Shown: positions 27,480 through 35,549 of the stretch, piece after piece
Layout of the letters: each line of letters starts with the position of its first letter
Numbering within the stretch: the first letter of the stretch is position 1
Assembly: GCF_009914765.1 (NCBI RefSeq)
Contig: NZ_WYDS01000010.1
Location: 81,061-145,060, forward strand
Reading direction: 5' to 3'
Length of the DNA: 64,000 nucleotides
Origin: Halodesulfovibrio sp. MK-HDV
GTDB lineage: Bacteria; Desulfobacterota; Desulfovibrionia; Desulfovibrionales; Desulfovibrionaceae
Made by a program: the position numbers and the translations under genes
The notes under the pieces: generated by a model
The model's database searches: none
Told to the model about the DNA's origin: nothing
What the model saw: only the letters and a program-made list of their open reading frames with translations

Positions 27480-27809
27480 TTACGTTACTGCTTCTTTAGC
27501 TGGTGTAAAGCTTGCCAAAACACACATATCCTTTTCAGCTCGCAGCCCATGAGGGATACGTAAATCCATTAAGACTATGTCGCCTTTGACTAGCGAATCT
27601 AATACGCCATGTTTTCCTAGCAATAAACCTTCACCGCTCAGTACAACCAGCATGGTTTCGCCCTCAGCCTCATAGGCTTGAACAGGCAATTCACTTCCTG
27701 CTTTTATATGCAGGCTTTTAATCTTTGCACCAGCGGATTCGTGTACCAGCCGCTCATGAACTTTTTCTGGATTGAATACTTCATTTTTTAAAATACTATA
27801 TTTGCGCAT
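27480..27809 (-). CDS. Cupin-fold protein with lost metal ligands
   Basis: 109-aa single cupin barrel, paralogue of the next gene upstream. It aligns along the whole length (FNPEKVHERLVHES, VVLSGEGLLLGKHGVLDS, IPHGLRAEKDM). The usual metal-binding His pair of the first cupin motif is replaced (VQAYEAEGE here against VHSHNLDGE in the paralogue), so metal binding is probably lost. Function unknown; small cupins of this kind can bind a ligand or stabilise a partner. SD-like GGAGGCT precedes the ATG. The upstream paralogue lies 73 bp away. Confidence 0.83.
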   Translation of the reverse strand: MRKYSILKNEVFNPEKVHERLVHESAGAKIKSLHIKAGSELPVQAYEAEGETMLVVLSGEGLLLGKHGVLDSLVKGDIVLMDLRIPHGLRAEKDMCVLASFTPAKEAVT

Positions 27810-27882
27810 AGGAGCCTCCTTTCCACTATCTAGTGTACTCGAAATAGCACCTATGCCGACAGTATATTACACTTGTTTCTGC

Positions 27883-28200
27883 TTAGATTGGAGGTGCAAT
27901 GGTTACAACAAGGCTCATATCTTTTGAGGCTCGTACACCATGCGGAACTTTAATTTCGCAAATAAGAACATCACCGGCTGTAATACTATCCAGTACGCCA
28001 TCTTTGCCTAAAAGCTCACCTTCACCGCTAAGAACAACCATAACAAGCTCGCCGTCTAAATTATGGGAATGCACAGGCATTTCCTGTCCAGCTTTCAAGT
28101 TAAAGTTCATTACTTTTACGTGTTCGGATTCATGCACCAGCTGCACATGCATTCTATCTGGGTTAAAGCTACGACTTTCAGGGATTCTATTTTTACGCAT
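27883..28200 (-). CDS. Cupin domain protein
   Basis: 105-aa cupin with intact first motif (GQEMPVHSHNLDGELVMVV, two His and the Glu) and second motif (GDVLICEIKVPHGVRA, His). A metal site is therefore likely. Start: ATG 28200, preceded by AAAGGAG. It is divergent from the LysO-type genes, and two CRP-like sites lie in the shared intergenic region, so both directions might be controlled together. Enzyme activity is not evident. Confidence 0.85.
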   Translation of the reverse strand: MRKNRIPESRSFNPDRMHVQLVHESEHVKVMNFNLKAGQEMPVHSHNLDGELVMVVLSGEGELLGKDGVLDSITAGDVLICEIKVPHGVRASKDMSLVVTIAPPI

Positions 28201-28258
28201 ATGAAGGCTCCTTTGATTCAGTGTATGGTTCCACCCTAATGAATTGACAGTATAAGTA

Positions 28259-28297
28259 TGTGATGGACGTCACGTTGCGTGTGTGACATTCATCACA
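28259..28297. promoter_or_regulatory. Two tandem CRP/FNR-family operator-like sites
   Basis: TGTGATGGACGTCACG (28259-28274) and TGTGACATTCATCACA (28282-28297) both fit TGTGA-N6-TCACA; the second is perfect, the first has one mismatch. Centres are 23 bp apart. They lie between divergent cupin and LysO-type genes. A TATACT on the - strand at 28249-28254 might be the -10 of the cupin promoter. Confidence 0.6.
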
Positions 28298-28419
28298 GCT
28301 GTGCACCAATTTGTCAGCACGATACGATTTTTGCTATTTGACAATAATTCTACACAGGTATATCCGCATTTTCTTCGGAGACTGCTCCCCATATCTTTAT
28401 TTTCACTCTTGGAGGCGTT

Positions 28420-28704
28420 GTGCTTATCACCGTTCTTTGCATACTTGTCGGCATCCCGTTGGGGTTCCTTTTCCGTAACAACAAACTTGTTGTTGATAAT
28501 GTCACCCGCCTCACCATGTGGTCTATCTACACGTTGCTCTTTATGCTTGGTGTGACCACTGGATCAAATGAAACCATCGTCACTCAATTAAGCACCATCG
28601 GCGTGCAAGCTGCGTGCATTAGCGTCTTCTGCGTACTCGGTAGCGCAAGTGCTGTCTTCTTACTCGATAAATTTATTTTGAAAGGACAGTTCGATGAAAG
28701 GTAG
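28420..28704 (+). CDS. LysO-type lysine exporter, N-terminal subunit
   Basis: 94 aa with about three membrane segments, matching the N-terminal third of LysO (YbjE, DUF340). Motifs: ILVGIPLGFLFRN, RLTMWSIYTLLFMLGVTTG. GTG start at 28420 with GGAGG nearby. It overlaps the next gene by 11 bp, implying coupled translation. In E. coli LysO is a single chain of about 300 aa; here it is split 94 + 199. Lysine export is inferred from family. Confidence 0.82.
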   Translation: MLITVLCILVGIPLGFLFRNNKLVVDNVTRLTMWSIYTLLFMLGVTTGSNETIVTQLSTIGVQAACISVFCVLGSASAVFLLDKFILKGQFDER

Positions 28705-29293
28705 CCTTATTATCCTGTCCTTTTTTATTGCCGGTTGCTTTGTGGGACACATGGAATCTGTACCTGCATGGCTGCTTAACGACTCCCTTTCAACATACAC
28801 TCTTTATGCCCTGCTCTTTTTAGTAGGTATGTCGATCGGATTCGATTCGCGCTGCTGGCAAATTTTACGTCAGATGCACCTTAAAGTTCTGCTCGTGCCT
28901 GTTGCAATCATCATCGGAACAGCAGTAGGCTCTGTTGCCGCATGGTGTCTTATTGCAGATATGCCGATGCGCGACGTACTCGCCGTAGGTGCCGGCTTTG
29001 GTTACTATTCACTTTCTACTGTTATTATCACAAATCTGGGCGACCCTATTCTAGGTTCCGTTGCACTACTTGCAAACATTATACGCGAAATCATCACACT
29101 TTTATGCACGCCTATTCTTGTTCGCTTTTTTGGTAAACTTGCTCCTATTGCATCCGGTGGCGCAACAGCTATGGATACCACCCTTCCAATAATCGTAAAA
29201 TTTACAAGCGAACGCTATGGCATCATATCAGTCTTTAGCGGCATGGTTTTAACAGTACTTGTTCCATTTATTGTAACTCTCATAATGACGTAG
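28694..29293 (+). CDS. LysO-type lysine exporter, C-terminal subunit
   Basis: 199 aa, about six membrane segments, matching the second part of LysO. Motifs: LYALLFLVGMSIGFDSRCW, GAGFGYYSLSTVIITNLGDP, LGSVALLANIIREIITLLCTP and ASGGATAMDTTLPIIVK. The Ser/Thr- and Gly-rich segments are the core exporter signature. ATG at 28694 lies inside the end of the upstream gene. Both halves are open and well preserved, so I take this as a natural split, not a pseudogene. Confidence 0.87.
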   Translation: MKGSLIILSFFIAGCFVGHMESVPAWLLNDSLSTYTLYALLFLVGMSIGFDSRCWQILRQMHLKVLLVPVAIIIGTAVGSVAAWCLIADMPMRDVLAVGAGFGYYSLSTVIITNLGDPILGSVALLANIIREIITLLCTPILVRFFGKLAPIASGGATAMDTTLPIIVKFTSERYGIISVFSGMVLTVLVPFIVTLIMT

Positions 29294-29309
29294 TACTTAA
29301 AAGTACTAC
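29290..29309 (+). terminator. Hairpin at the end of the LysO-type pair
   Basis: GTAGTACTTAAAAGTACTAC is a perfect palindrome that overlaps the stop codon; a T-rich stretch follows about 20 bases later. Weak or stability-type terminator. Confidence 0.4.
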
Positions 29310-29436
29310 ACATATTTACTTTTTTGTATTTTTTCACGTAATTCAAGCGATTACCTGTTGACATTTAACGCTCACAACGCCAGTTTATAAGCGGGACGTT
29401 TATCAAACACAAATTTTTGCAAAGCAGGAGAATCCG

Positions 29437-29476
29437 ATGCTAAAAAAAAATAGTTCTTGCGCTGGTAGTTGTTGTT
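29437..29476 (+). other. Frameshifted signal-peptide start at an A9 homopolymer
   Basis: ATG 29437 followed by CT and nine A residues. In the sequence as given, the downstream frame has TAA at 29441, so the binding protein lacks a usable signal peptide unless the tract is read as A8. Confidence 0.8.
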
Positions 29477-30178
29477 ATGACTGCTTCCTTCGCATTCGCA
29501 CAAAAATCAATTGTGATTGCGCACGACGCAACTTGGCCGCCAATGGAATTTGTTGATCAAAACAAAAACATTGTTGGTTATTCTGTTGATTATTGTGATG
29601 CTATTGCCAAAGAAATGGGTCTTACCGTTGAACACAGAAGTGTTGCATGGGATGGCATTTTTGCAGGCTTAGTTGGCAGAAAATACGACATGATTTCTTC
29701 ATCCGTATCCATTACTCCTGAACGTCAGAAAAAATTTGACTTCTCTGATCCTTACTTTGAAGTAACTCAGGCAGTAATTCTTCCAGCCGACGCATCCGGT
29801 GATTCTCTTGCAGATCTTAAAGGCAAAACTCTCGGTGGCCAGCTTGGCACAACCGGCGTTTTCATGGCTAAACGCGCTGAAGACGTTAATACAAAAGAAT
29901 ACGATGAAATCGGCTTTGCTATCGAAGCACTTTACACAGGTCGCATCGACGGCGTAATTTGCGATGATGCTATTGCAGCGGATTACGTACTCCGTAACCC
30001 TAAGTATGCTAAAAAATTCAAGCTCGCATTCATCGTTAAATCTGATAAGCCTGAGTACTACGGCTTCGTAGTTAAAAAAGGCAACAAAGAACTTCTCGAA
30101 ACCCTCAACAAGGGTATCGCAGCAGTAAAAGCAAAAGGCATTGAAGCCGACCTCCGCAAAAAATGGATCGGACAATAA
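29477..30178 (+). CDS. Amino-acid ABC transporter substrate-binding protein, signal peptide frameshifted
   Basis: 233-aa periplasmic solute-binding protein (family 3, HisJ/GlnH-like): AHDATWPPMEFVDQNKNIVG, GYSVDYCDAIAKEMGL, YDMISSSVSITPERQKKFDF, GQLGTTGVFMAK and GRIDGVICDDAIAADYVL. It delivers a polar or basic amino acid to the permease downstream. The open frame begins inside the signal peptide. An ATG at 29437, with GCAGGAG upstream, starts MLKK but an A9 tract (29442-29450) puts it out of frame; with one A fewer it would read MLKKIVLALVVVVMTASFAF then A, a perfect signal peptide. So a sequencing error, mutation or slippage at A9 is involved. Confidence 0.85.
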   Translation: MTASFAFAQKSIVIAHDATWPPMEFVDQNKNIVGYSVDYCDAIAKEMGLTVEHRSVAWDGIFAGLVGRKYDMISSSVSITPERQKKFDFSDPYFEVTQAVILPADASGDSLADLKGKTLGGQLGTTGVFMAKRAEDVNTKEYDEIGFAIEALYTGRIDGVICDDAIAADYVLRNPKYAKKFKLAFIVKSDKPEYYGFVVKKGNKELLETLNKGIAAVKAKGIEADLRKKWIGQ

Positions 30179-30196
30179 GAAGCCTTTAGACTTCCA

Positions 30197-30235
30197 ATAA
30201 GGGACTGGTACTTATAGGGCGCCAGTCCTTTCTTT
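30197..30235 (+). terminator. Intra-operon terminator/attenuator after the binding-protein gene
   Basis: AAGGGACTGG (30199-30208) pairs with CCAGTCCTTT (30222-30231) and is followed by CTTTTT. Placed between the binding-protein and permease genes it would give more binding protein than membrane subunits. Confidence 0.7.
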
Positions 30236-30262
30236 TTACTGTAAACAACAGCGATACACACT

Positions 30263-31051
30263 ATGAGCGTAGAAAAAAAAGAAGTTCGCATTGCCGTCAC
30301 GGACGGTATGCTTATCCCGTCCGGCAAAGACAAAAGTGTAGTAACAGCATGGACCATCTCGCTAATTTTTGCGATCAGTTCCATCATTTACCTTTGTGTA
30401 ACTAAGCCGGACCCGTACCTAGATATTCTCAAATTCTTACCAGATGGGATTCTAGTTACATTTGAAGTGACAGTCAGCGCGATTCTGCTCACAATTCCTA
30501 TCGGTCTTGCAACCGGCATGGGACGACTGTCCGAAAATAAAATTATCAACCTTATTGCCTCAACCTATGTAGAAATTATTCGCGGTATTCCACTTCTGGT
30601 TCAGCTGTTTTTCATCTACTATGCAATTGGTGAATTCATTCAGCTCCCAGACCTTGCCGCAGCTGTCATCGCCATGTCCGTTTGCTACGGAGCATACATG
30701 GGTGAAGTATTCCGCGCAGGTATTGATGCAATTGATACAGGACAAACTGAAGCAGCCCGCTCTCTTGGTTTGAACAAAACCGAAACCATGTTTATGGTAA
30801 TTCTTCCTCAGTCCTGGAGAACTATTCTTCCACCTGTTGGTAACGAATTCATTGCGCTGCTCAAAGATTCTTCTCTTATCTCCATCCTCGCAGTTTCCGA
30901 ATTACTGCGCCGAGGCAGAGAATACGCGTCCGTTACATTTAACTATTTTGAATGTTACCTTATGGTAGCGCTCATCTACCTTGTGATTACTCTGCTTCTT
31001 TCAAAAGCGGTAAGTATCATGGAAAACAAACTGAATTACTATGACGACTAA
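30263..31051 (+). CDS. Polar amino-acid ABC transporter permease
   Basis: 262-aa inner-membrane permease of the HisM/GlnP family with about five or six membrane segments. Hallmarks: [40 protein letters not shown], and the EAA loop [35 protein letters not shown]. The N-terminal 30 residues are an extra hydrophilic cytoplasmic segment. It overlaps the ATPase gene by 11 bp. One permease gene suggests a homodimeric channel. Confidence 0.93.
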   Translation: MSVEKKEVRIAVTDGMLIPSGKDKSVVTAWTISLIFAISSIIYLCVTKPDPYLDILKFLPDGILVTFEVTVSAILLTIPIGLATGMGRLSENKIINLIASTYVEIIRGIPLLVQLFFIYYAIGEFIQLPDLAAAVIAMSVCYGAYMGEVFRAGIDAIDTGQTEAARSLGLNKTETMFMVILPQSWRTILPPVGNEFIALLKDSSLISILAVSELLRRGREYASVTFNYFECYLMVALIYLVITLLLSKAVSIMENKLNYYDD

Positions 31052-31778
31052 TCCAATCATCCAAGTAGAAAACGTCTACAAGTTTTTTGGACAGCTCACA
31101 GCGCTTAATGATGTAAGCCTGAACATTGGTTCAGGTGAAAAAGTCGTTATCCTCGGGCCATCTGGTTCTGGTAAATCAACATTATTACGCTCCATCAATC
31201 GTCTTGAAAAAATAGACAAGGGTCACATCATTGTTGACGGTCAGGATATTACTACACCGGAATGCAATATCAACGATGTGCGTCAGGAGCTGGGCATGGT
31301 GTTCCAGAGCTTTAACTTGTTCCCGCATAAAACTGTGCTGGGCAACCTGACAATGGCTCCAATGCGTCTTAAAAAGATGTCGAAAGATGAAGCCGAATCC
31401 ATTGCACTGGAGCTGCTGAAAAAAGTAGGTATCTCCGACAAAGCGCATGTATTCCCAGCCAAGCTTTCTGGTGGCCAGCAGCAGCGCGTAGCCATTGCAC
31501 GTGCGCTCGCCATGAGCCCGAAGATTATGCTTTTCGATGAACCGACTTCTGCACTTGATCCGGAAATGATCGGTGAAGTACTCGACGTTATGACAAAACT
31601 CGCTAAAGAAGGCATGACTATGGTCTGTGTAACCCACGAAATGGGCTTTGCCCGCGAAGTGGCAGACAGACTCGTATTTATGGATCACGGCGAAATCATC
31701 GAACAAGGGACACCTGAAGAATTCTTCACCAATCCCAAGCATCCTCGACTCAAACAGTTTCTTGAGCAGATTCTATAA
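31041..31778 (+). CDS. Polar amino-acid ABC transporter ATP-binding protein
   Basis: 245-aa GlnQ/HisP-like ATPase. Walker [16 protein letters not shown]-loop [14 protein letters not shown], signature [15 protein letters not shown], Walker [14 protein letters not shown] and switch His in [15 protein letters not shown] are intact. It energises uptake by the permease with which its gene overlaps. The likely substrate is glutamine, glutamate, histidine or another polar amino acid; the sequence does not decide. Confidence 0.95.
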   Translation: MTTNPIIQVENVYKFFGQLTALNDVSLNIGSGEKVVILGPSGSGKSTLLRSINRLEKIDKGHIIVDGQDITTPECNINDVRQELGMVFQSFNLFPHKTVLGNLTMAPMRLKKMSKDEAESIALELLKKVGISDKAHVFPAKLSGGQQQRVAIARALAMSPKIMLFDEPTSALDPEMIGEVLDVMTKLAKEGMTMVCVTHEMGFAREVADRLVFMDHGEIIEQGTPEEFFTNPKHPRLKQFLEQIL

Positions 31779-31780
31779 TA

Positions 31781-31809
31781 AAAAAGGCCGGTTCTTCCGG
31801 CCTTTTTCT
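31781..31809 (+). terminator. Terminator of the amino-acid ABC operon
   Basis: AAAAAAGGCCGG pairs with CCGGCCTTTTTC around a TTCTT loop. Confidence 0.88.
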
Positions 31810-31971
31810 TTTTAGTATTCAGCTACCAACGCACTTACGACACTATCTTTGTTTTCATATCTCGCTTCATAAACGTCGCTACTATTTTGAAATGGGCGTC
31901 TTACAATTTTCTATAAGCTCTCTTCCAATACCAATCCGCTTTCAGCATACGTTTCGCTTCCTTCGAACTAC

Positions 31972-32005
31972 AAAAAAAGCTGCCCTACTTCTGTAGGACA
32001 GCTCT
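31972..32005 (-). terminator. Terminator of the oxidoreductase gene
   Basis: On the - strand, AGCTGTCCTAC pairs with GTAGGGCAGCT and is followed by T7. It lies about 90 bp after the stop codon at 32092. No gene is seen in 31810-32091. Confidence 0.85.
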
Positions 32006-32091
32006 TCATTACTGTTCAAGATAGAAAAATTACGCCAGTTTCTATATTTCAGAAGCCAACAATACGCCGAAGAAACAACTCATCAGCAAAG

Positions 32092-33444
32092 CTATTTAAG
32101 CATGTACCGTATGGTGTACCCAAATGAAGGATACGCCCAGAGCCATTTGGCGAGATCAGCCACTGTCGTCTTGGTTCTCATCGCAAAAGCAAAGATGTTG
32201 ATTATCTCTTCAGAGTTATGTCCGTTTATGGTTGCACCGAGGATTGTATCATCATCTTTGGAAACAACAATCTTGTATGACGGATAAAGTTCACCAATTC
32301 TGCGATACTCTGACCACCCAGAGGCACTTCCTTCAAAAATCTTATAGGAGATATTCTGTGCCTGTGCTTCTTCTTCCCGCAGCCCTACCGAGCTTAACGG
32401 CGGATGCGTAAAGAGCGTGTACGGCACCACTGAGTAGTCTGGCTTTTCTTTGTTTCCATAAAGAAGATTGCTCGCGACCACCATTGCTTCCATTGATGCA
32501 ACTGGGGTTAGCTCCATACTGTTTCCTACAACATCTCCAGCTGCGTACACGCGAGGATTTGAGGTGCTCTGCATAAATTCATTAACTTTTATGCCGCCCT
32601 TCTGATTGAGCTCAAGCTGACCTTTTTTGGGGTTCAATGCTTCTGCATGTGCAACGCGTCCTGCAGCAATAACAACACAGTCTGCTCTGAACTTAATATC
32701 GTCTTCACCCGCACAAAGTACAAGCTCATCACGATCTCGTTTAAGAGAGTTTGGTGGTAACATGGTATGGAACCGAACACCCATGTCACGGCTTGCCTCA
32801 ATCATGCAGTCAACAAGCGATGAGTCAAACCGACGCAAAAATCTGTCACTGCGAAGTACTACATCAACCTGAGCACCAGAGATTGCCGCAACATTAGATA
32901 GTTCGAATGCAATAAATCCACCACCAATAAATACTATGCGTGACGGCAGTTCTTTCATTTCGAAAAATTCGTCTGTTGATGTCAACAGCTCGTGCCCGGG
33001 AAAATCGACTTCACGAGGAGTCGCACCAGCTGCAATAACAATTTTTTCTGGCTGATATTTTTGATTGTTAATGACAACGGTATCGGGTGAAGTAAAATGT
33101 GCTTTGCCGTGCACGCCAACAATTCCATGCTCCGCATAAAACTTTTCTACAAGGGACGGAATGGGATCACGCATTTCTGCCATTCCTGACATCATCTTTT
33201 CCCAATCAATCGTAAGGTCGCCGCGAAGCCCTCTATCTACCATGTGCTTACGGCGTAACGCGACGTTGGTTACATCAAACAGAAATTTTTTAGGTTCACA
33301 TCCACGTAACGGACATGTTCCACCAAAGGGCTGATAATCTGCCACTACCACATGCTTGCCTTCCGCCGCACATGTTCGCGCAACAGATCCCCCTGCAGGG
33401 CCTGATCCAATTATGAGTACATCCGGCTTTTCCACTTTGGTCAT
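32092..33444 (-). CDS. FAD-dependent pyridine nucleotide-disulfide oxidoreductase
   Basis: 450-aa flavoprotein of the glutathione reductase/mercuric reductase-like group. FAD-binding GSGPAGGSVARTCA, the redox-active pair in GGTCPLRGCEPKKFL, NAD(P)-binding IGGGFIAFELSNVAA, and ATG-like VYAAGDVVG are visible, followed by a C-terminal dimerisation domain. The usual C-terminal HPT/E active-site His-Glu motif is not seen (ends AYPSFGYTIRYML), so it may use another acid/base or reduce a non-disulfide. ATG 33444 follows AAGGAG; TTG 33450 is rejected. It is divergent from the thiol peroxidase gene, but a functional link is unproven. Confidence 0.88.
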   Translation of the reverse strand: MTKVEKPDVLIIGSGPAGGSVARTCAAEGKHVVVADYQPFGGTCPLRGCEPKKFLFDVTNVALRRKHMVDRGLRGDLTIDWEKMMSGMAEMRDPIPSLVEKFYAEHGIVGVHGKAHFTSPDTVVINNQKYQPEKIVIAAGATPREVDFPGHELLTSTDEFFEMKELPSRIVFIGGGFIAFELSNVAAISGAQVDVVLRSDRFLRRFDSSLVDCMIEASRDMGVRFHTMLPPNSLKRDRDELVLCAGEDDIKFRADCVVIAAGRVAHAEALNPKKGQLELNQKGGIKVNEFMQSTSNPRVYAAGDVVGNSMELTPVASMEAMVVASNLLYGNKEKPDYSVVPYTLFTHPPLSSVGLREEEAQAQNISYKIFEGSASGWSEYRRIGELYPSYKIVVSKDDDTILGATINGHNSEEIINIFAFAMRTKTTVADLAKWLWAYPSFGYTIRYMLK

Positions 33445-33783
33445 GAACAATTCTCCTTACTCTGCAACTATTGACCTATAATCTTACCCATGAGCTTAGG
33501 TTTCTCAACTATTACTAAAGTTCTTTCTGTAAAACTATCTATTCTATAAACACATCAGGTTACAATAATCAGGCTGAATCAACTGAATAAAATAAGTGAT
33601 GGCTGTTGGTTTTCCTGTATAAAAAGTAATGAATGCCTCTGTACTGTTAGAAGATTTTAAAAAAAGTGTAAATATTAATAATAACTATTCCAAATAAAAC
33701 TTTTTTTGTGTAGAAGGTATTCAACAGACAAAAGCACTGCCCAATAGGGCTATAATATAAACTTTATTGTCAGGAGAATTCTC

Positions 33784-34299
33784 ATGATTGAACGTTCCGG
33801 TGTCATCACTTTTCAGGGCAATGGTCTCACTCTCGAAGGAACCGCAGTGGAAGTTGGCGACCTTGCTCCAGACTTCTCCATACTCACAACTGACTTAGCT
33901 CCAAAATCACTTGCTGATTACGAAGGCAAGATTATTCTTCTTGTAACTGTCCCTTCCCTGGATACTCCGGTATGCGATGTTGAAGCACGCCGTTTTAATC
34001 AGGAAGCAGCAGATCTTCATGAAGATATTGAAGTACTGACAGTTTCAACCGACCTTCCATTTGCACAGGCACGCTGGTGCGGTGCTGCTGGTATCGAATC
34101 TGTTGAAGTACTTTCCGATCATAAAGATCTTTCACTTGGTCACGCTTATGGCGTCGCAATCAAAGAGCTTCGCCTCCTTGCACGTGCCGTATTCGTCATC
34201 GATCGTAACCATAAAATAGTATACTCCCAGATAGTTCCGGAAGTAACTGACGAGCCAGATTACAATGCAGCAATCAAAGCTGCTGAAGCAGTTTTATAA
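33784..34299 (+). CDS. tpx: Thiol peroxidase
   Basis: 171-aa atypical 2-Cys peroxiredoxin. Peroxidatic Cys in SLDTPVCDVEARRFN, resolving Cys in FAQARWCGAAG, and the catalytic Arg in LLARAVFVIDRN are present. It reduces lipid and hydrogen peroxides using thioredoxin. AGGAGAATTCTC precedes the ATG. The 333-bp AT-rich gap on its 5' side (33451-33783) has no gene and should hold both divergent promoters. Confidence 0.94.
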   Translation: MIERSGVITFQGNGLTLEGTAVEVGDLAPDFSILTTDLAPKSLADYEGKIILLVTVPSLDTPVCDVEARRFNQEAADLHEDIEVLTVSTDLPFAQARWCGAAGIESVEVLSDHKDLSLGHAYGVAIKELRLLARAVFVIDRNHKIVYSQIVPEVTDEPDYNAAIKAAEAVL

Positions 34300-34328
34300 G
34301 CATACATCCTCTTTGGAAAAGCCCAAGG

Positions 34329-34358
34329 CCCCTGTTCGGAATATCCGGACAGGGGCTA
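34329..34358 (+). terminator. Hairpin after tpx
   Basis: GCCCCTGTTCGGA pairs with CCGGACAGGGGC around ATAT; no clear T-run. Probably a terminator or mRNA 3'-end hairpin. The rest of the gap to 34603 shows no gene. Confidence 0.55.
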
Positions 34359-34603
34359 AGCTGTGTGTATACGTTTTCACAGATAAATTTTTATTTTTCA
34401 GAAGCTCTTTCTTTGTAAAGCAAACTATTCCCATCTATTAGCCCCTCCCACACCGGAAAAACTGTCCATGTAACCCTTTCTAACGATGCAGTGTTGCATC
34501 TTTTTTGGGCCTTCCTATTGCCCCGACAGTCACAATTCTGTACTCTGCACGTGCATTTTAGAGAACGCCTTTATGTCTTTTCGCCAGAAACAAAGGGATT
34601 AAA

Positions 34604-35053
34604 ATGGATATACTTGCAATACGTGACCACTTAATTGCAACGGTTATGCGCCGAATTGATGATTCAATAGGTAGCCGATCTGAGGCTCTTAGAGAATTTA
34701 TGGACGTAACACTTCCAAATATTGAAAAAGATGCTTCTGCTGAGATTTCTCAGCACATTCCGACATTGCCGGATAATATTTACAAAAAATGGGCTGAGAT
34801 GTTTGCAGACCGCATGTTGCAAACGGTTAAAACAGATCAACTTGAAGACATGTGTGACGACACAGAAGAAAGTAACGCAACCATCGCACTCGTGTATCTC
34901 ATGTTCATGGAATCAGAGCGTATGGAAGAACAAATTGCTAACGACTTGTCAGAACTAGGTGTAACAGCCGGTAACACAGATGAAGTTGGTAATTTCCTTG
35001 GTGGCTATCTTCGAACAGCGCTGGGCGCGCGAAGTGAAGAGCAACCACGTTAG
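34604..35053 (+). CDS. Acidic helical protein, unknown function
   Basis: 149 aa, predicted all-alpha, acidic and without membrane segments. Segments such as REFMDVTLPNIEKDASAEIS and IALVYLMFMESERMEEQIAN suggest amphipathic helices. AAAGGGATTAAA precedes the ATG. No family recognised. It stands alone between tpx and a convergent small gene. Confidence 0.7.
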   Translation: MDILAIRDHLIATVMRRIDDSIGSRSEALREFMDVTLPNIEKDASAEISQHIPTLPDNIYKKWAEMFADRMLQTVKTDQLEDMCDDTEESNATIALVYLMFMESERMEEQIANDLSELGVTAGNTDEVGNFLGGYLRTALGARSEEQPR

Positions 35054-35127
35054 GACAAAACTCTTTCCACAAAAGCATATGAGCATAATTTTTGACAAGA
35101 ATATGCAGGTATTCTTGTCAGTAGTTC

Positions 35128-35167
35128 AAAAAAAAGACCAAATTCCACACAGGGGTTTGGTCTTTTA
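35128..35167. terminator. Bidirectional terminator
   Basis: AAAAGACCAAA (35132-35142) pairs with TTTGGTCTTTT (35156-35166) between convergent genes. Confidence 0.85.
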
Positions 35168-35222
35168 CATTGTTGCCGTGTAACCTAGCAACGAAACACA
35201 AATTCGTTCTTGTAATATCAAG

Positions 35223-35459
35223 CTACTTCAGTTCTACTCGCAGACCATCTGGTTCTGAGATAAGATGGACTTGATCTCCTGTTAAATTCAAATCGTGATC
35301 CATCCCTTGGAAGAGAGATGCACGCGAAGTCCACTCATCATTCACAAAGACTTCTTGTGCTCCGCCATTTGCCTCAAAACGTAACTGCGTGCCATCTTTA
35401 AGGGTAACCATTTCTGTTTCACGAAGAACTACTGGCAGATCTTTGTATGTAAACGTCAT
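35223..35459 (-). CDS. Small beta-rich protein, unknown function
   Basis: 78 aa (MTFTYKDLPVVLRETEMV). Beta-rich and soluble; segments KDGTQLRFEANGGAQEVFVN and DQVHLISEPDGLRVELK. A near-perfect AAAGGAGGACGTT precedes ATG 35459, so the longer frame is rejected and the gene looks genuine. No family recognised. It is divergent from tex. Confidence 0.72.
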   Translation of the reverse strand: MTFTYKDLPVVLRETEMVTLKDGTQLRFEANGGAQEVFVNDEWTSRASLFQGMDHDLNLTGDQVHLISEPDGLRVELK

Positions 35460-35549
35460 AACGTCCTCCTTTCCCATGTGGGCAATACGTTTTAACACCA
35501 GTAAGTAACTACTAACATACCATACGCACGAAAGAGAGCATTCCTTATA

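Noticed and set aside
28300..28419. Lysine riboswitch upstream of the LysO-type pair
   Set aside because: The leader is too short and lacks the long multi-stem layout; CRP-like sites explain the region better.
28283..28555. 90-codon frame overlapping the LysO-type N-terminal gene
   Set aside because: It is in another frame of a convincing membrane-protein gene with a good start.
28420..29293. Pseudogene call for the split LysO
   Set aside because: Both parts have their own starts and keep the membrane segments, and split forms of this family occur.
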